Shown: positions 1 through 10,516 of the stretch, piece by piece
Layout: each line of letters starts with the position of its first letter
Position numbering within the stretch: position 1 is the stretch's first letter
Assembly: GCA_964030475.1 (NCBI GenBank)
Contig: CAXIPT010000007.1
Coordinates: forward strand, 1,089,745-1,153,744
Source of the DNA: Tethya wilhelma
Lineage: Eukaryota > Porifera > Demospongiae > Tethyida > Tethyidae
Direction of reading: 5' to 3'
Length of the DNA stretch: 64,000 nucleotides
Position numbers and translations under genes: made by a program
Notes under the pieces: model-generated
The model's input: the letters and a program-made list of their open reading frames with translations, nothing else
The model's database searches: none
Told to the model about the DNA's origin: nothing

Positions 1-1361
1 GTGTCATGTTCTCAAAATTGATTATGTACTTGTTGATTCCTATTTCAGTTGGAATCTCACATGAGAAGGATTCAGATGGACAGCTTTGAAACTGTTTATC
101 AAACTCTGCACAAATGTCAACACTATATTGTGTGAAGCTTCCATCATCATCTTGCCAAAACCACTGAAAATCTTTGGTTATTAGAGATTCTGGATAAGTA
201 TGTACGTACATTGGTAGGGTGCTCACTTTGGCTGTTTTATCACTCTCTTTGAACAGCTGCTCAGAAACCAGAGTAGCAAAGGCATGCACTGGTATACTTC
301 GTTTGTTTTTGTTGTTTACGACATAAAACTCAACTGCGAAATGCTCTTCAATGGAAGCAAACGTCTTGGCAATATCATGTTGCTTGAAGAGTGGAATATA
401 TTTGCATTCTAAGTTGAAGCATTTCTCTTGCAGTTCAGCTGTTAGACTGGCAACAAGATTTGTCATAATCATATCTGTTTGTTCTTGTTCTAGTGAATTG
501 CCAATAACCTTTATCCCATTTCCATTACTGCACTTCATAGGCTCGATTGTAACTGACTCACCTAAGCCATGATTCTGTTGTGATAGTATCAACTTGGCTA
601 CAACTGAATCACAAGGTATGTTTGTAAGGCTATTATTGTGTCGTGGTAAATCAGAGTGTGCTGCTTCACTTGCTTTACGTGCAGCACTAGCTTCTCTCTT
701 TGTGCATAGAGTTACTTGCAGCAGTACATCTTTCATTTCTTTGTTGTCCATTATACATGCATCCAAAGCATCACTCTTTTTCCAGAAATTGACATAGGCA
801 AGATTCGAATTTGGTGAGTCTTTACGAATTGTCGGTTTTCCTTGAACAGTTTCAAACTCTTGAAACACTCTTTCTAGATCGTGAGAACTGAGAGGAATTG
901 GTTCCATGACTACTTTTACTGTGCTGCTCTCAATATCGTGTGGGAAACTCGTGCCATATCTTGAAGAAGATGCTTGATTTGGTCTCTCATAAGGTGTTCT
1001 AGAATGGGGCAAAAAAAAGTTGTGCATTTGAACTTGAATTTTACGGCCATCAACTTTTATGTTATCATAGAGTTGTACTGCCATTTGTGCATCATGTAGG
1101 CAGCTGTAGTTAACATAGCCCCAGTTGAATAAATGTCCAGGATTTATCTTAACACTTTCAGGCGAACAGTGTTGCCCAAACTCTGCGCGTAGAGTCTCTT
1201 CAGTGGTCTCTTTAGAAAGCTTTTTCACCTTTACTGTGTACTGCAGCTGTTTGCTGCGGCTTGGTGGCAATCTATGCTGATAATCCCATGGATTGTAATC
1301 ATCAAAGTCAAAAAGTCTAATCTTTTTAGGCCAAGTATGTTTTTTACGCCAGGGCCGGATC
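1..1361 (-). CDS. PARP family gene A, partial (RRM, KH-like, WWE)
   Basis: One open reading frame runs on the minus strand from a splice acceptor (TATATACAG just above 1361, one base carried from the previous exon) to the window edge, so the gene is cut at its 3' side. The translation has an RRM with the segment FNWGYVNYSCLHDAQMAVQL, a second RRM (AYVNFWKKSDALDACIM), a KH-like stretch (SLEQEQTDMIMTNL) and the start of a WWE domain (FQWFWQDDDGSFTQYS). The order matches genes C and D, so a PARP catalytic domain is expected beyond the window. The exon carrying RRM1 and the start codon was not found; the space up to 2110 is taken by the 3' flank of gene B. The family binds RNA or ADP-ribose through RRM and WWE modules and mono-ADP-ribosylates proteins. 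That role is from family knowledge, not shown here. Confidence 0.8.
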
Positions 1362-1564
1362 CTGTATATATATGTGTGAAATGATATTATGTTTTGAACA
1401 ATAATTATTAACTTCTAAATTATTGCTTTATAATAACAGTGCCAATAGTAAAGAATATCTTGTGAAATCCTAATTACACTGCCATCAATAACATTCTTGC
1501 TTACATTTTCTATACCTTCTGGTCTTTCTGTGTAGCTGGTTTAGGTTATATGTGTGTAAGCCAT

Positions 1565-2110
1565 ATACTTTTATAGGGACAATGTATTTTGCTATTTATA
1601 GGTACAAAATGATCTAAATATTACATAGTTTGCACTGTCACGGTTCCTGTAAAGAAATCCCTGCTTATATGGGGCATGTTTTGCTTCTTCTTAGAATAAC
1701 AGTCTGAGAGTATTCAGTAGCCTATTCATTAGTATTGTGTGCATGGGTTGATCCCAGAAAATCCCAGTAATCATAATCGTTGTTCTTGGTAATAATAATG
1801 ATATTCATATATGAAATACGAAGAATTATGCGACAAAATTAGGCAGGAGAATCTTAAGGTTTACACAATGCATATATGCAGTAATATGCAATATTCACTC
1901 AAGTCATTGATCTATGCAATTTTAATGTGTAAGCACAATATGTAATATGCAATATAATTATAACAGAGTACTAAAACATTGCATAACTCGAGCCAAGTCA
2001 CATAGTTTCCAATTAAACTATAAGTACACTCTATTGATTCAGAAGATAAATTAAACTTTCACACAATCTAAGTTGCATAGGACACATTGTACAGTGTATT
2101 TTCGATTTGA
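1565..2110. repeat. Duplicated 3' flank of the PARP genes, copy 1
   Basis: This AT-rich non-coding stretch resembles 3405-3844. Both contain TATAGGGACAATGTATTTTG, then an AAATGATCTAA-like block, a GTTTGCACTGTCAC block and TTCTTGGTAATAATAAT. Each lies directly downstream of a PARP stop codon, so the tandem duplication carried the 3' flank with the gene. No gene is seen in 1362-2110. Confidence 0.75.
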
Positions 2111-3306
2111 CTAGTAAAATGTGATGAGGTATGCAGGGTAGGCTTTCTCATGGTCATAAATAATGAAGATATCTGATCCTTGTGCACGGCCAGTAACACT
2201 ATCATAGAGTTCATCTTCAAAGTCATCTGTGGTAGAAGACGATCCATAGACCACACTTCTTACTGATCTTGCCCCACTACCATAGCGGTGCTTCACTGGA
2301 GGTTTCTTGAGGGTGCTGTCTTGTACAGAGTGGTATGTTTCTCCAGTGAGAACATTCGCGAGGATGAGTTGCTTTGATGCACCACTGTTATGAGCATATC
2401 TCTCAGAGTAGCTTGCATTCACGGCAAAATAGGTGCCAGTACCCCACAATCCAGTGGAGGCAAAACGAAAGTCAAATCCTTGTTCCGATTTGAAAATCTT
2501 TTCAGGGGCAGTGTCTCTTGTACCGTGAAACAGAAGCTTTTCGTTTACCACTCCTTTGTTCTTCTTCATCATGCGTTGTTTTGAGAAACTGTACTTCTCC
2601 CAGAGCCATTTGTTTTGAATCCTCTCAATCTTAGTGATCACCACATTGGGTAGCGTCTCTTCCACACGTCTGGCTACTTTATTCCACTCAGTGCTTCCAT
2701 TTTGGACCGGTTTTAGTGCTATCTTCTCCGTCTGTATCTCCCAGTCTTCTGGAAATTCGGTGCCTTGTTGTGTAGCTACGGCTTGAGACAAAATTTTCTT
2801 TCGTGAGCATAGAATTCCTTCATCACAATCACCTCGACACTATCAATGAAACTTTGTACACCCACAAATTTCAGTTTATTGTTGGTAATCTTTGTAGATA
2901 CTAAATATTGGCCTGTGGTCTTTAGTAAGGAAGTACGGAATGCTTCATCGCTTGATGGAGGTAGAGGGATTGTCTTTTTGGCAACTCCTTTTTGTAGGCC
3001 TGTGTTGAGATCAGATATTGCTTGAGAGAGATTGTCAGATAGTCCGTGCACGCTCAATTGAATATAGAGATCCTCGTTCGGTCTTGATGGGCTGGCAGTT
3101 GCTCGCCGTTCGATCTTTCGTTTGTGTCTCGTAGCAATATTAATCTGCACCATGTTGGTGAAGTCAAAGGTATACCTTCGTCCATTGATTGTAAGTATTG
3201 ATGGTAAACTAGACTTTGTCATTGCCTCAATTTTTGCTGAATCTTGTGAGGAATATGGCACCATTACTTTTGTGTCATCTCGATACAGCCATTGAGGAGC
3301 TCCTGG
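2111..3306 (-). pseudogene. PARP family gene B, 5'-truncated and frameshifted
   Basis: Nearly identical to the 3' third of gene C: second WWE domain (WWE-type NGRRYTFDFTNMVQIN) followed by the ADP-ribosyltransferase fold with LFHGT, GTGTYFAVNASYS and AYPAYLITF. Two defects are visible. The upstream part ends abruptly at an N at 3307, where C continues, so the RRM, KH-like and first WWE regions are missing. A one-base shortening of a T run near 2795-2803 (TTTTCTTTCG here, TTTTCTTTTCG in C) shifts the frame between the WWE and catalytic parts, leaving overlapping frames 2776-3264 and 2111-2791. It could be a decaying duplicate or a functional gene with an assembly error. The remaining frames are otherwise open, which favours a young event or a base-call error. 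Confidence 0.75.
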
Positions 3307-3404
3307 NTTACATGTATTTTAAGAATTAATTTTCTTACATTTTTATGCTGTCAGGACATCACTGTGCATATAATACTACATTGTATAAAGTTGCATGTAG
3401 GCTT

Positions 3405-3844
3405 TTTATAGGGACAATGTATTTTGCTATATATAGGCACAAGATGATCTAAGTATTACACAGTTTGCACTGTCACAATTCCCAAAATAAATCCCAGCTT
3501 ATGGGGTATTTTCCCCTTAGAATGATGGTCCAAAAATAGCTTATTTGTCATATACCTGTAAGTAATGAATATGATTACAAAAAAATATGCATGGCCAACA
3601 TGTGTTTGTATATGGGGATTCTTATAGTCATAATCATATTGTTCTTGGTAATAATAATATTATTCATATGAAACTATTACATTGCATAGTGTACACTTTG
3701 CACAAAGTTTGTTCCAATATGCCATATCTCATGCATGCACTAGGTCAGTTCTCACGTGATTTCCAACTAAATACACAATAATCTAAATAATAAATTTCAC
3801 ACATGCATGCAGACGATAAGGCTAGGCAGCTACATTAATTTTGA
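3405..3844. repeat. Duplicated 3' flank of the PARP genes, copy 2
   Basis: Partner of 1565-2110, directly downstream of the gene C stop codon. It shares several blocks with it, including CTTTTTATAGGGACAATGTA and TTCTTGGTAATAATAATATT. No coding capacity is seen between 3308 and 3844. Confidence 0.75.
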
Positions 3845-6800
3845 CTAGTAAAATGTGATAAGATATGCAGGGTAGGCTTTCTCATGGTCATAAATAATGA
3901 AGATATCGGATCCTTGTGCATGGCCAGTAACACTATCATAGAGTTCATCTTCAAAGTCATCTGTGGTAGAAGACGATCCAAAACTCAAATTTCTCAATCT
4001 TGCCCCACTACCATAGCGGTGTTTCACTGGAGGTTTCTTGAGAGTGTTGTCTTGTACAGAGGGATATGTTTCTCCAGTGAGGACATTTGCGAGGATGAGC
4101 TGCTTTGATGCACCACTGTTGTGAGCATATCTCTCAGAGTAGCTTGCATTCACGGCAAAGTAGGTGCCAGTACCCCACAATCCAGTGGAGGCAAAACGAA
4201 AGTCAAACCCTTGTTCCGATTTGAAAATCTTTTCAGGAGCAGTGTCTCTTGTACCGTGAAACAGAAGCTTTTCATTTACCACTCCTTTGTTCTTCTTCAT
4301 CATGCGTTGTTTAGAGAAACTATACTTCTCCCAGAGCCACTTGTTCTGTATCCTCTCAATCTTAGTGATCACCACATTGGGTAGCGTCTCTTCCACACGT
4401 CCAGCTACTTTATTCCACTCCGTGCTTCCATTTTGGACCAGTTTTAGTGCTATCTTCTCCGTCTGTATCTCCCAGTTCTCTGGAAATTCAGTACCTTGTT
4501 GTGTAGCTACGGCTTGAGACAAAATTTTCTTTTCGTGAGCATAGAATTCCTTCATCACAATCACTTCAACACTATGAATGAAACTTTGCACACCCACAAA
4601 TTTCAGTTTACCATTAGCAATCTTTGTTGATACTAAATACTGGCATGTGGTCTGGAGTAAAGAAGTACGAAATGCTTCATCGCTCGATGGAGGTAGAGGG
4701 ATTGTCTTCTTGGAAACTCCTTTTTGTAGGCCTGTGTTCAGATCAGATATTGCTTGAGAGAGATTGTCAGATAATCCGTGCACACTCAATTGAATATAGA
4801 GATCATCGTTCAGTCTCGATGGGCTGGCAGTTGCTCGCCGTTCGATCTTTCGTTTGTGTTTTGTAGACACATTAATCTGCACCATGTTGGTGAAGTCAAA
4901 GGTATACCTTCGTCCATTGATTGTAAGTATTGATGGTAAACTAGACTTCGTCATTGCCTCAATTTTTGCTGAATCTTGTGAGGAATATGGCACCATTACT
5001 TTTGTGTCATCTCGATACAGCCATTGAAGAGCTCCTGGTGTCTCTCGTATTATAGAGCGTGTATTGCTTGTCTGTAGGTTAGTCTGGACCATTTTGCCAA
5101 AGTTGATGGAGTACACCGCAGATCCTAGTTTGGTTGGGATAGTGCACATAAGGGTGGTTGTAGGAGAAACCTTGAAATGGTCATTGATCTTCTTACAAAG
5201 ATCTGGTGTATATGGAGTAAAGCTTCCATTGTCATCTTGCCACAACCAGAGGTCATCAGAAGTGGCAGTGCTGGCTGTGGTAGTGACAGATGGGGAACTA
5301 GTGACAGTCGAGGAGCTAAGGTACTTGGAGAAGGAGCTCACTGTTATTGCTGTACCACTTTTGTTTGACAGCTGAGTAGCGGCAAAATTGATGAAGAGTC
5401 GTGGGTCTTCTTCACCTTGGCCTTGTTTGTCAAGAACAAGCACTTCAACACAGTGTTTTTCTTCAACTTCGCTGATCAGCTTGAGGATATCTGTGCCTGA
5501 GAATTGTGGAATATGGTGGCAAGGAAGTTTGAGCGTTTTCTTGCCAAGTTCAGCTTCAATTTTGTCGATGATTAGCTGAATGCACACTTCCGCAGCACTA
5601 AGTTTGTCTTTGTCTCCCAAGAGATTGACTCCATTGTCTCCTTTTCTTGCCTTCACAATCACCTGTTGAGTTTGGCAAACTTTTTGAAGGTCATCCGCAA
5701 ATTTACTGGAAGGCATTGTGAGTAGCCGAGCTACAATGCACCTACAAGCAACCGGTCTACATTCGTGTGACCCTGAGCTGTGCTGTTCAGTGTTAGCTTT
5801 AGGTGGAGCCATTAAAGACGGTTGCTTGTGTCCTTGCTGTTGAAGTCGCACAGATATCCTAACCCCTTTGACTTCTCTGTTGTTCAGCTGATGACAAGCA
5901 ATGGATGCATTGTGTGCTTCTACGAAATTGACATAAGCATAGATAGGCGTCCCTTGTCGGATGATTGGTTTATCTCTCAAGGCACCATAGTTACTGAAGA
6001 CCTGTTCTAGATCTTCGGCAGACAGTGAGCCATGTATGCTCACCTTTAGAGTGGAGGTGGGTGTGGGTTGACTGACTGGGGAATAACTTTGAAAAGGAAC
6101 AAATGGTAGTGGTTTTAACGGTTGTCGTTGATAGCCGGGGACTTGTGGGGTACTCTGGTAGTGAATATTTTGAGTGCTTGGCATCTTGCCGTGAACTTTT
6201 ACTTTGATTTTACTTCCGTAAACGTTGATTCCGTCAAGGTTTGATTCAGCCTGTTGTGCATCCTGATAGCTACCATAGTTAACATAAGCATAGTTAAATG
6301 GACTGTCAGAAGTGTTGTTCAGTTTGATGCTAACTAAATCTGCCTTATCTCCAAGTGAAAATAACTTTTCAAGTTCGTCCTCTGTCACTTGTTTCGGAAG
6401 GGAGGTGACTTTGACAGTATGATTGTCGGCACTGTTGTCTCCCTTTACGTAAACTGTTAGTACATTTCCATTGAGTATCGTACCATTGGTTTGTCGGACA
6501 GCTTTTCGTGCTTCGGATTTTGAAATGTAGCTTACAAGAGCATAGCCCAAATGCCTATTGTGAAACTCAACATTACACACTCCATACTGGCTGAAACGTG
6601 AGTGAAGTGTTTCTGTAGTGATACAACTCGGGATATTGTTCACTTTAACAGCAGTCTTGGCTCCCTGACCAGACCTGCCGATGGTATACCTACTGAAATA
6701 AACATAACGTTGTGGATGTAAACACCAATTTTCAATAATTATGGGGTGGGTGTTTTCTGATATAACACAATAAACTACCTTATGACTACAGACTCCCCAT

Positions 6801-6898
6801 AGTATTAATAACCAAGTAATATTTAGCAATAGATTAATTGCTCAGTATGTCTTTTGAACTCACCTATAGCTGTTCATCCCTTTTGCTGTGTCACTCAT
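3845..6898 (-). CDS. RRM-KH-WWE-PARP mono-ADP-ribosyltransferase, gene C (complete)
   Basis: Two exons. Exon 1 (6864-6898) encodes MSDTAKGMNSY and ends at GTGAGT. Exon 2 runs from 6692 or 6689 to the stop at 3845. The predicted protein is about 960 residues: RRM1 (about 25-95), RRM2 (about 100-175), RRM3 (about 235-305), a KH-like region (about 340-480), a WWE pair (about 500-650, with DDLWLWQDDNGSF and LQWLYRDD) and a C-terminal ART domain of about 215 residues. Catalytic H lies in LFHGT and Y in GTGTYFAVNASYS. The third triad position falls in AYPAYLITF, where PARP14-type enzymes have a hydrophobic residue instead of Glu, so mono- rather than poly-ADP-ribosylation is expected. No macrodomain is present. 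The acceptor is CAGTAG, giving two in-frame choices that differ by one residue. Closest human relatives are PARP14 and PARP10. Confidence 0.88.
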
Positions 6899-7301
6899 TG
6901 ACACAAATGAGGGGACCCCCCTATATTGACATCATCACTTATAAGAGTTCAAAGGTCAATATGGGTTTGTAGCATGGCATTGTGTTCTACTTTCATCAAG
7001 TTTCAGCTTGTAATATATGCAAATTGTAGCAATATGCTGCATTACTGTATATATACACTAAATAATTATACTATGAGGCAATTAATTATCACTACTATCT
7101 ACCCAAATGCACTGGGGACACATGGATGCACACACATTGAAACTGTTATCACATTGCCAAAATGGAAATTATGTACGTAGGCAGGAACATACTATCAAAT
7201 TTGATAGTGTGAATAATAACGAGAAGAGTTGTTATCAGAGATGGAAGGACAAGGAGATGTATCTCTTATCCTATGAATAATCACGAGAAGATTTGTTATC
7301 A

Positions 7302-7354
7302 TATTTTGTAAAGCCGCCCATACATTTAAAATGTATGGGCGGCTTTACAAAATA
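7302..7354. repeat. Perfect 26-base palindrome
   Basis: Arms 7302-7327 and 7329-7354 are exact reverse complements separated by one base. The core reads GCCGCCCATACATTT and its mirror. Such a perfect hairpin in neutral DNA points to a recent foldback insertion or a structured regulatory site. No second copy was seen in the window. Confidence 0.8.
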
Positions 7355-7504
7355 AGCTTATCGGTCATGGTAGTGAAACATGCATGCCATATTGCTGTCT
7401 AGAGGTAGACTGTCACCTAGCTTGATCCAGACTCTATACTAGCTATAGTGAAATAACACAAGTGGATCACTAAGCGTTTACATCACTTTCAGTTGAGTGC
7501 ACTC

Positions 7505-7745
7505 CTCCAGCTTGCATTCACAGCAAAGTAGCCCGGCCCCCCGTAGTAAGTGTACCCCATATTAGTATTTCTATGCATAGAAGCATAAGACTAGTTGAAT
7601 CCTTGTTTTGATTTTATATAGTATGATGTTATCATCTCTGGAGATAACTTTCCCAGCCTGTAAAGAACTCCACTTCTCCATCTTCTCATGAATGCATTAG
7701 AGAAACTGTATAATTATATCCATCCCATTTCTGTTTGTTGTTCAT
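7505..7745 (-). pseudogene. Fossil of a PARP catalytic domain
   Basis: This stretch aligns by eye, on the same strand, with the catalytic exon of genes B and C. Matching blocks are CTTGCATTCACAGCAAAGTAG, a block for the SKQGF segment (GAATCCTTGTTTTGATTT), and the end ATTAGAGAAACTGTA. It has gaps and stops throughout and no usable frame. It is a decayed fourth unit of the tandem PARP array on the far side of gene C. The rest of 6899-8087 holds the gene C 5' flank, the 7302 palindrome and the 5' flank of the kelch-Roco gene. Confidence 0.6.
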
Positions 7746-8087
7746 ATTTTTCCAGCAGCTCTAAGCTTATAAAACACCATAATTGTTATGCATGCAAGGA
7801 ACCAAGACTATATCGTTTAATGAAGTCTCAAGTTTGATACAGGTTGAGATCAGAGCTCTGGGCCGAGATACTTCGATAGTGTACGTGTTGGTTGCGTAGC
7901 GCATGCGCAATGTGAGCCATACGTGGGTGGAGCTCGCAATAAAAATCAGGCGCGCGCGGCAAATGAACAGTTGGAAAGAAGACAGCAGTTGGTTGGGTGT
8001 TTTGTCGTTTTGTGGTAGCTGAAGTCAGTTGAGTTTCTTACAAGTGTTAGCTGAAATTATGCAGTTTGTTGAAAGTTTGATTGCGCT

Positions 8088-10479
8088 ATGGATTACATAA
8101 ACGAGCAATTGGATGTTACTGAGGTAGGTATTGTTATTGTTTCACATTCAGTTTGAATCATCCATAAATAAAATAACTGAAAGGAATGAAAGTAGCCGCT
8201 GCAAATTTACCTTTGAGAACGGAACTAACATAACATTTTTACTAGCTATTTTCAAATTCTTTCCTTTCTCAAAAAAGAGCAAAAAAACAACCTGGAAATT
8301 TATTGTGGGCAGCTGTTATGTTGTTTGTTTGTAGAAAATAACAAATGGCACTATCTGGCAAAAGTTCAGCTTCTCAAAATGAACATTGAGCTAGTTGCAA
8401 GCAAAAAAATCATTTTGTCACCATGGCAACGGTGGTTGTAGTGGAGGACCTTCGTGTGTAAATAGTAGTTTGTGTGTGGCTAGTGTTGAAACAGTGTTTG
8501 TTCTCTTTGCCGCAGGTGGCCATCACTCACCCCCTCGTCTCCATGGACTGGGAGGAGCTACCCCAGTTGCCATGGGGTATGGTCAGTGCCAAGTCAGTAT
8601 GGTACAACGAACATCTCTACGTCGGAGGGTATGCTGTGGGGGATTCATCAGAGGAGAAGGAGGCCACATTATTGTACCTTGACCCTGTAGGGGGTCAATG
8701 GAGAAAGATAACGACACCAACAAGACGATATGGACTAGCCATTTACAATGGCCACCTGCTATTAGTCGGAGGTATCAAGTATCCTAGAGGCGAACTTACC
8801 AATAAAGTATGGCAGCTGCTGAACCATGAAGAAGATGACAGAAAGAAATTTAAAGAAGACGCTATTCCTCCGATGCCTACAGCAAGAAAAGGACCCTCTG
8901 CTGTTGGACACAAAGATATCCTCCTTGTTGCTGGTGCCTATAACAATGGCCGCTGTCTTGACATTGTAGAACTATACATCTCCCAGTCCCAGCAAGGACA
9001 ATGGCTGTCCACAACACCCCTCCCTCGGCCATGTGGTTTTATGTCATCTACAACTGTGGGCAGCCGTCTCTTCTTGGCAGGTGGCATTGGACAAGACACA
9101 GCCATGCACAGCTGCAACATGGATGACATCATGGCGTCTCCTTCAACCCTCCACTGGACAGAGACAGCCATCCCACTAAAGTACACATCGCTAACGACAC
9201 ACCAAGGAGTCCTCCTAGCAATAGGAGGAGTGACACGTTCATCTCCCAGGTCCACCATGATGGCCTACTGCTACAACAGCCAACAATGGCACCCCTTCTA
9301 TGACCTCCCTATACCCCTCTGCCGTACCTCCACTGCCACTACATCCACAGGAGATGTAGTGGCCATCGGAGGGGTCAACCCCCACGACGACTGGGTCTCT
9401 TCAAGAGCATTCAAACTTCATCTAAACAGTAAGTGCTACATTTTACATCTCTAACCACACGTTTCTGACCCCCTGTCTAGCTACAGCCACCATGCACATT
9501 CCCTAACAGCTTTAAACACTTCCTAAAAGTAAGGCCAACATTTTGCATCTCTTACCAGACCTCTCTGACCTCCATGTTGGCTGCTATGGCCTCACATACC
9601 TCCTTCTTTGTCTTTTGTCAGCCATTTTGTACACAAAATTTCTAAACTCCACTCTAGCAACTTTTACAGTCTCTATGCACATTCCTTTCTACCTTAAACT
9701 TATTGTACAAATTAATAGCAATATTTTGCATCTCTAAAGAGACGTCTCTGACGTCCATGCTAGCTGTAAATGACCGTTTTGTCTCTTTGCAGCTTCTTTG
9801 CCAACCATTTTTAATGATATGCACGTTGGTAATGAGATGCAGATCTGTGGTCATGTTAAACTACGCGATGTTAATTTGTGCGTGTTCTTTACTACAGGAG
9901 CTATTGGAGGGGTTGTAAAATGCGTTTTTGTTTATTTTAACGTTGTTGTTTTCCAGATGAAGCTGCTCTTGGGCTCTCCAACATCATCCTCAAAGCTGTT
10001 CAGAGTGGTCTCCTTGCTTCAGTTGAAAGGGCTCTGACACTAGTGAAGGAGCACTCCCACTCCTCCCAGCCAGACGATGGTAGTCCACTAGTGGACTTCT
10101 TGGCTCACAGTTCTTCTCCAAATGTAAGTTTTTTTGGTGCATTAAATGACTAGTGTACTATGCATGTTTTCTCCTTTGAAGGTATCATCCATTGAGCACT
10201 CATGTTCTCCCCTGATGATCGCCACTGCTAATGGAGATGCTAGAATGGTGGATGTTTTACTGAAGAATGGTGCCTCCCCTTCCTACAAGAATAAGGTCTG
10301 CCAAAAGGTGTAGAGATTGTTGAATTGGTTGTTACTGTGTATATGTATATACCTCCAGGATGGTGTGACTGCTGTTCATGTTGCCTGTAGCAAAGATAAC
10401 CTCAAACTCGTCCAACGACTGGTGAACGTTGATTCTGAACTAACACGAGAAGCGACCAATCTATTGGAAATGACAGACA

Positions 10480-10516
<37 letters not shown>

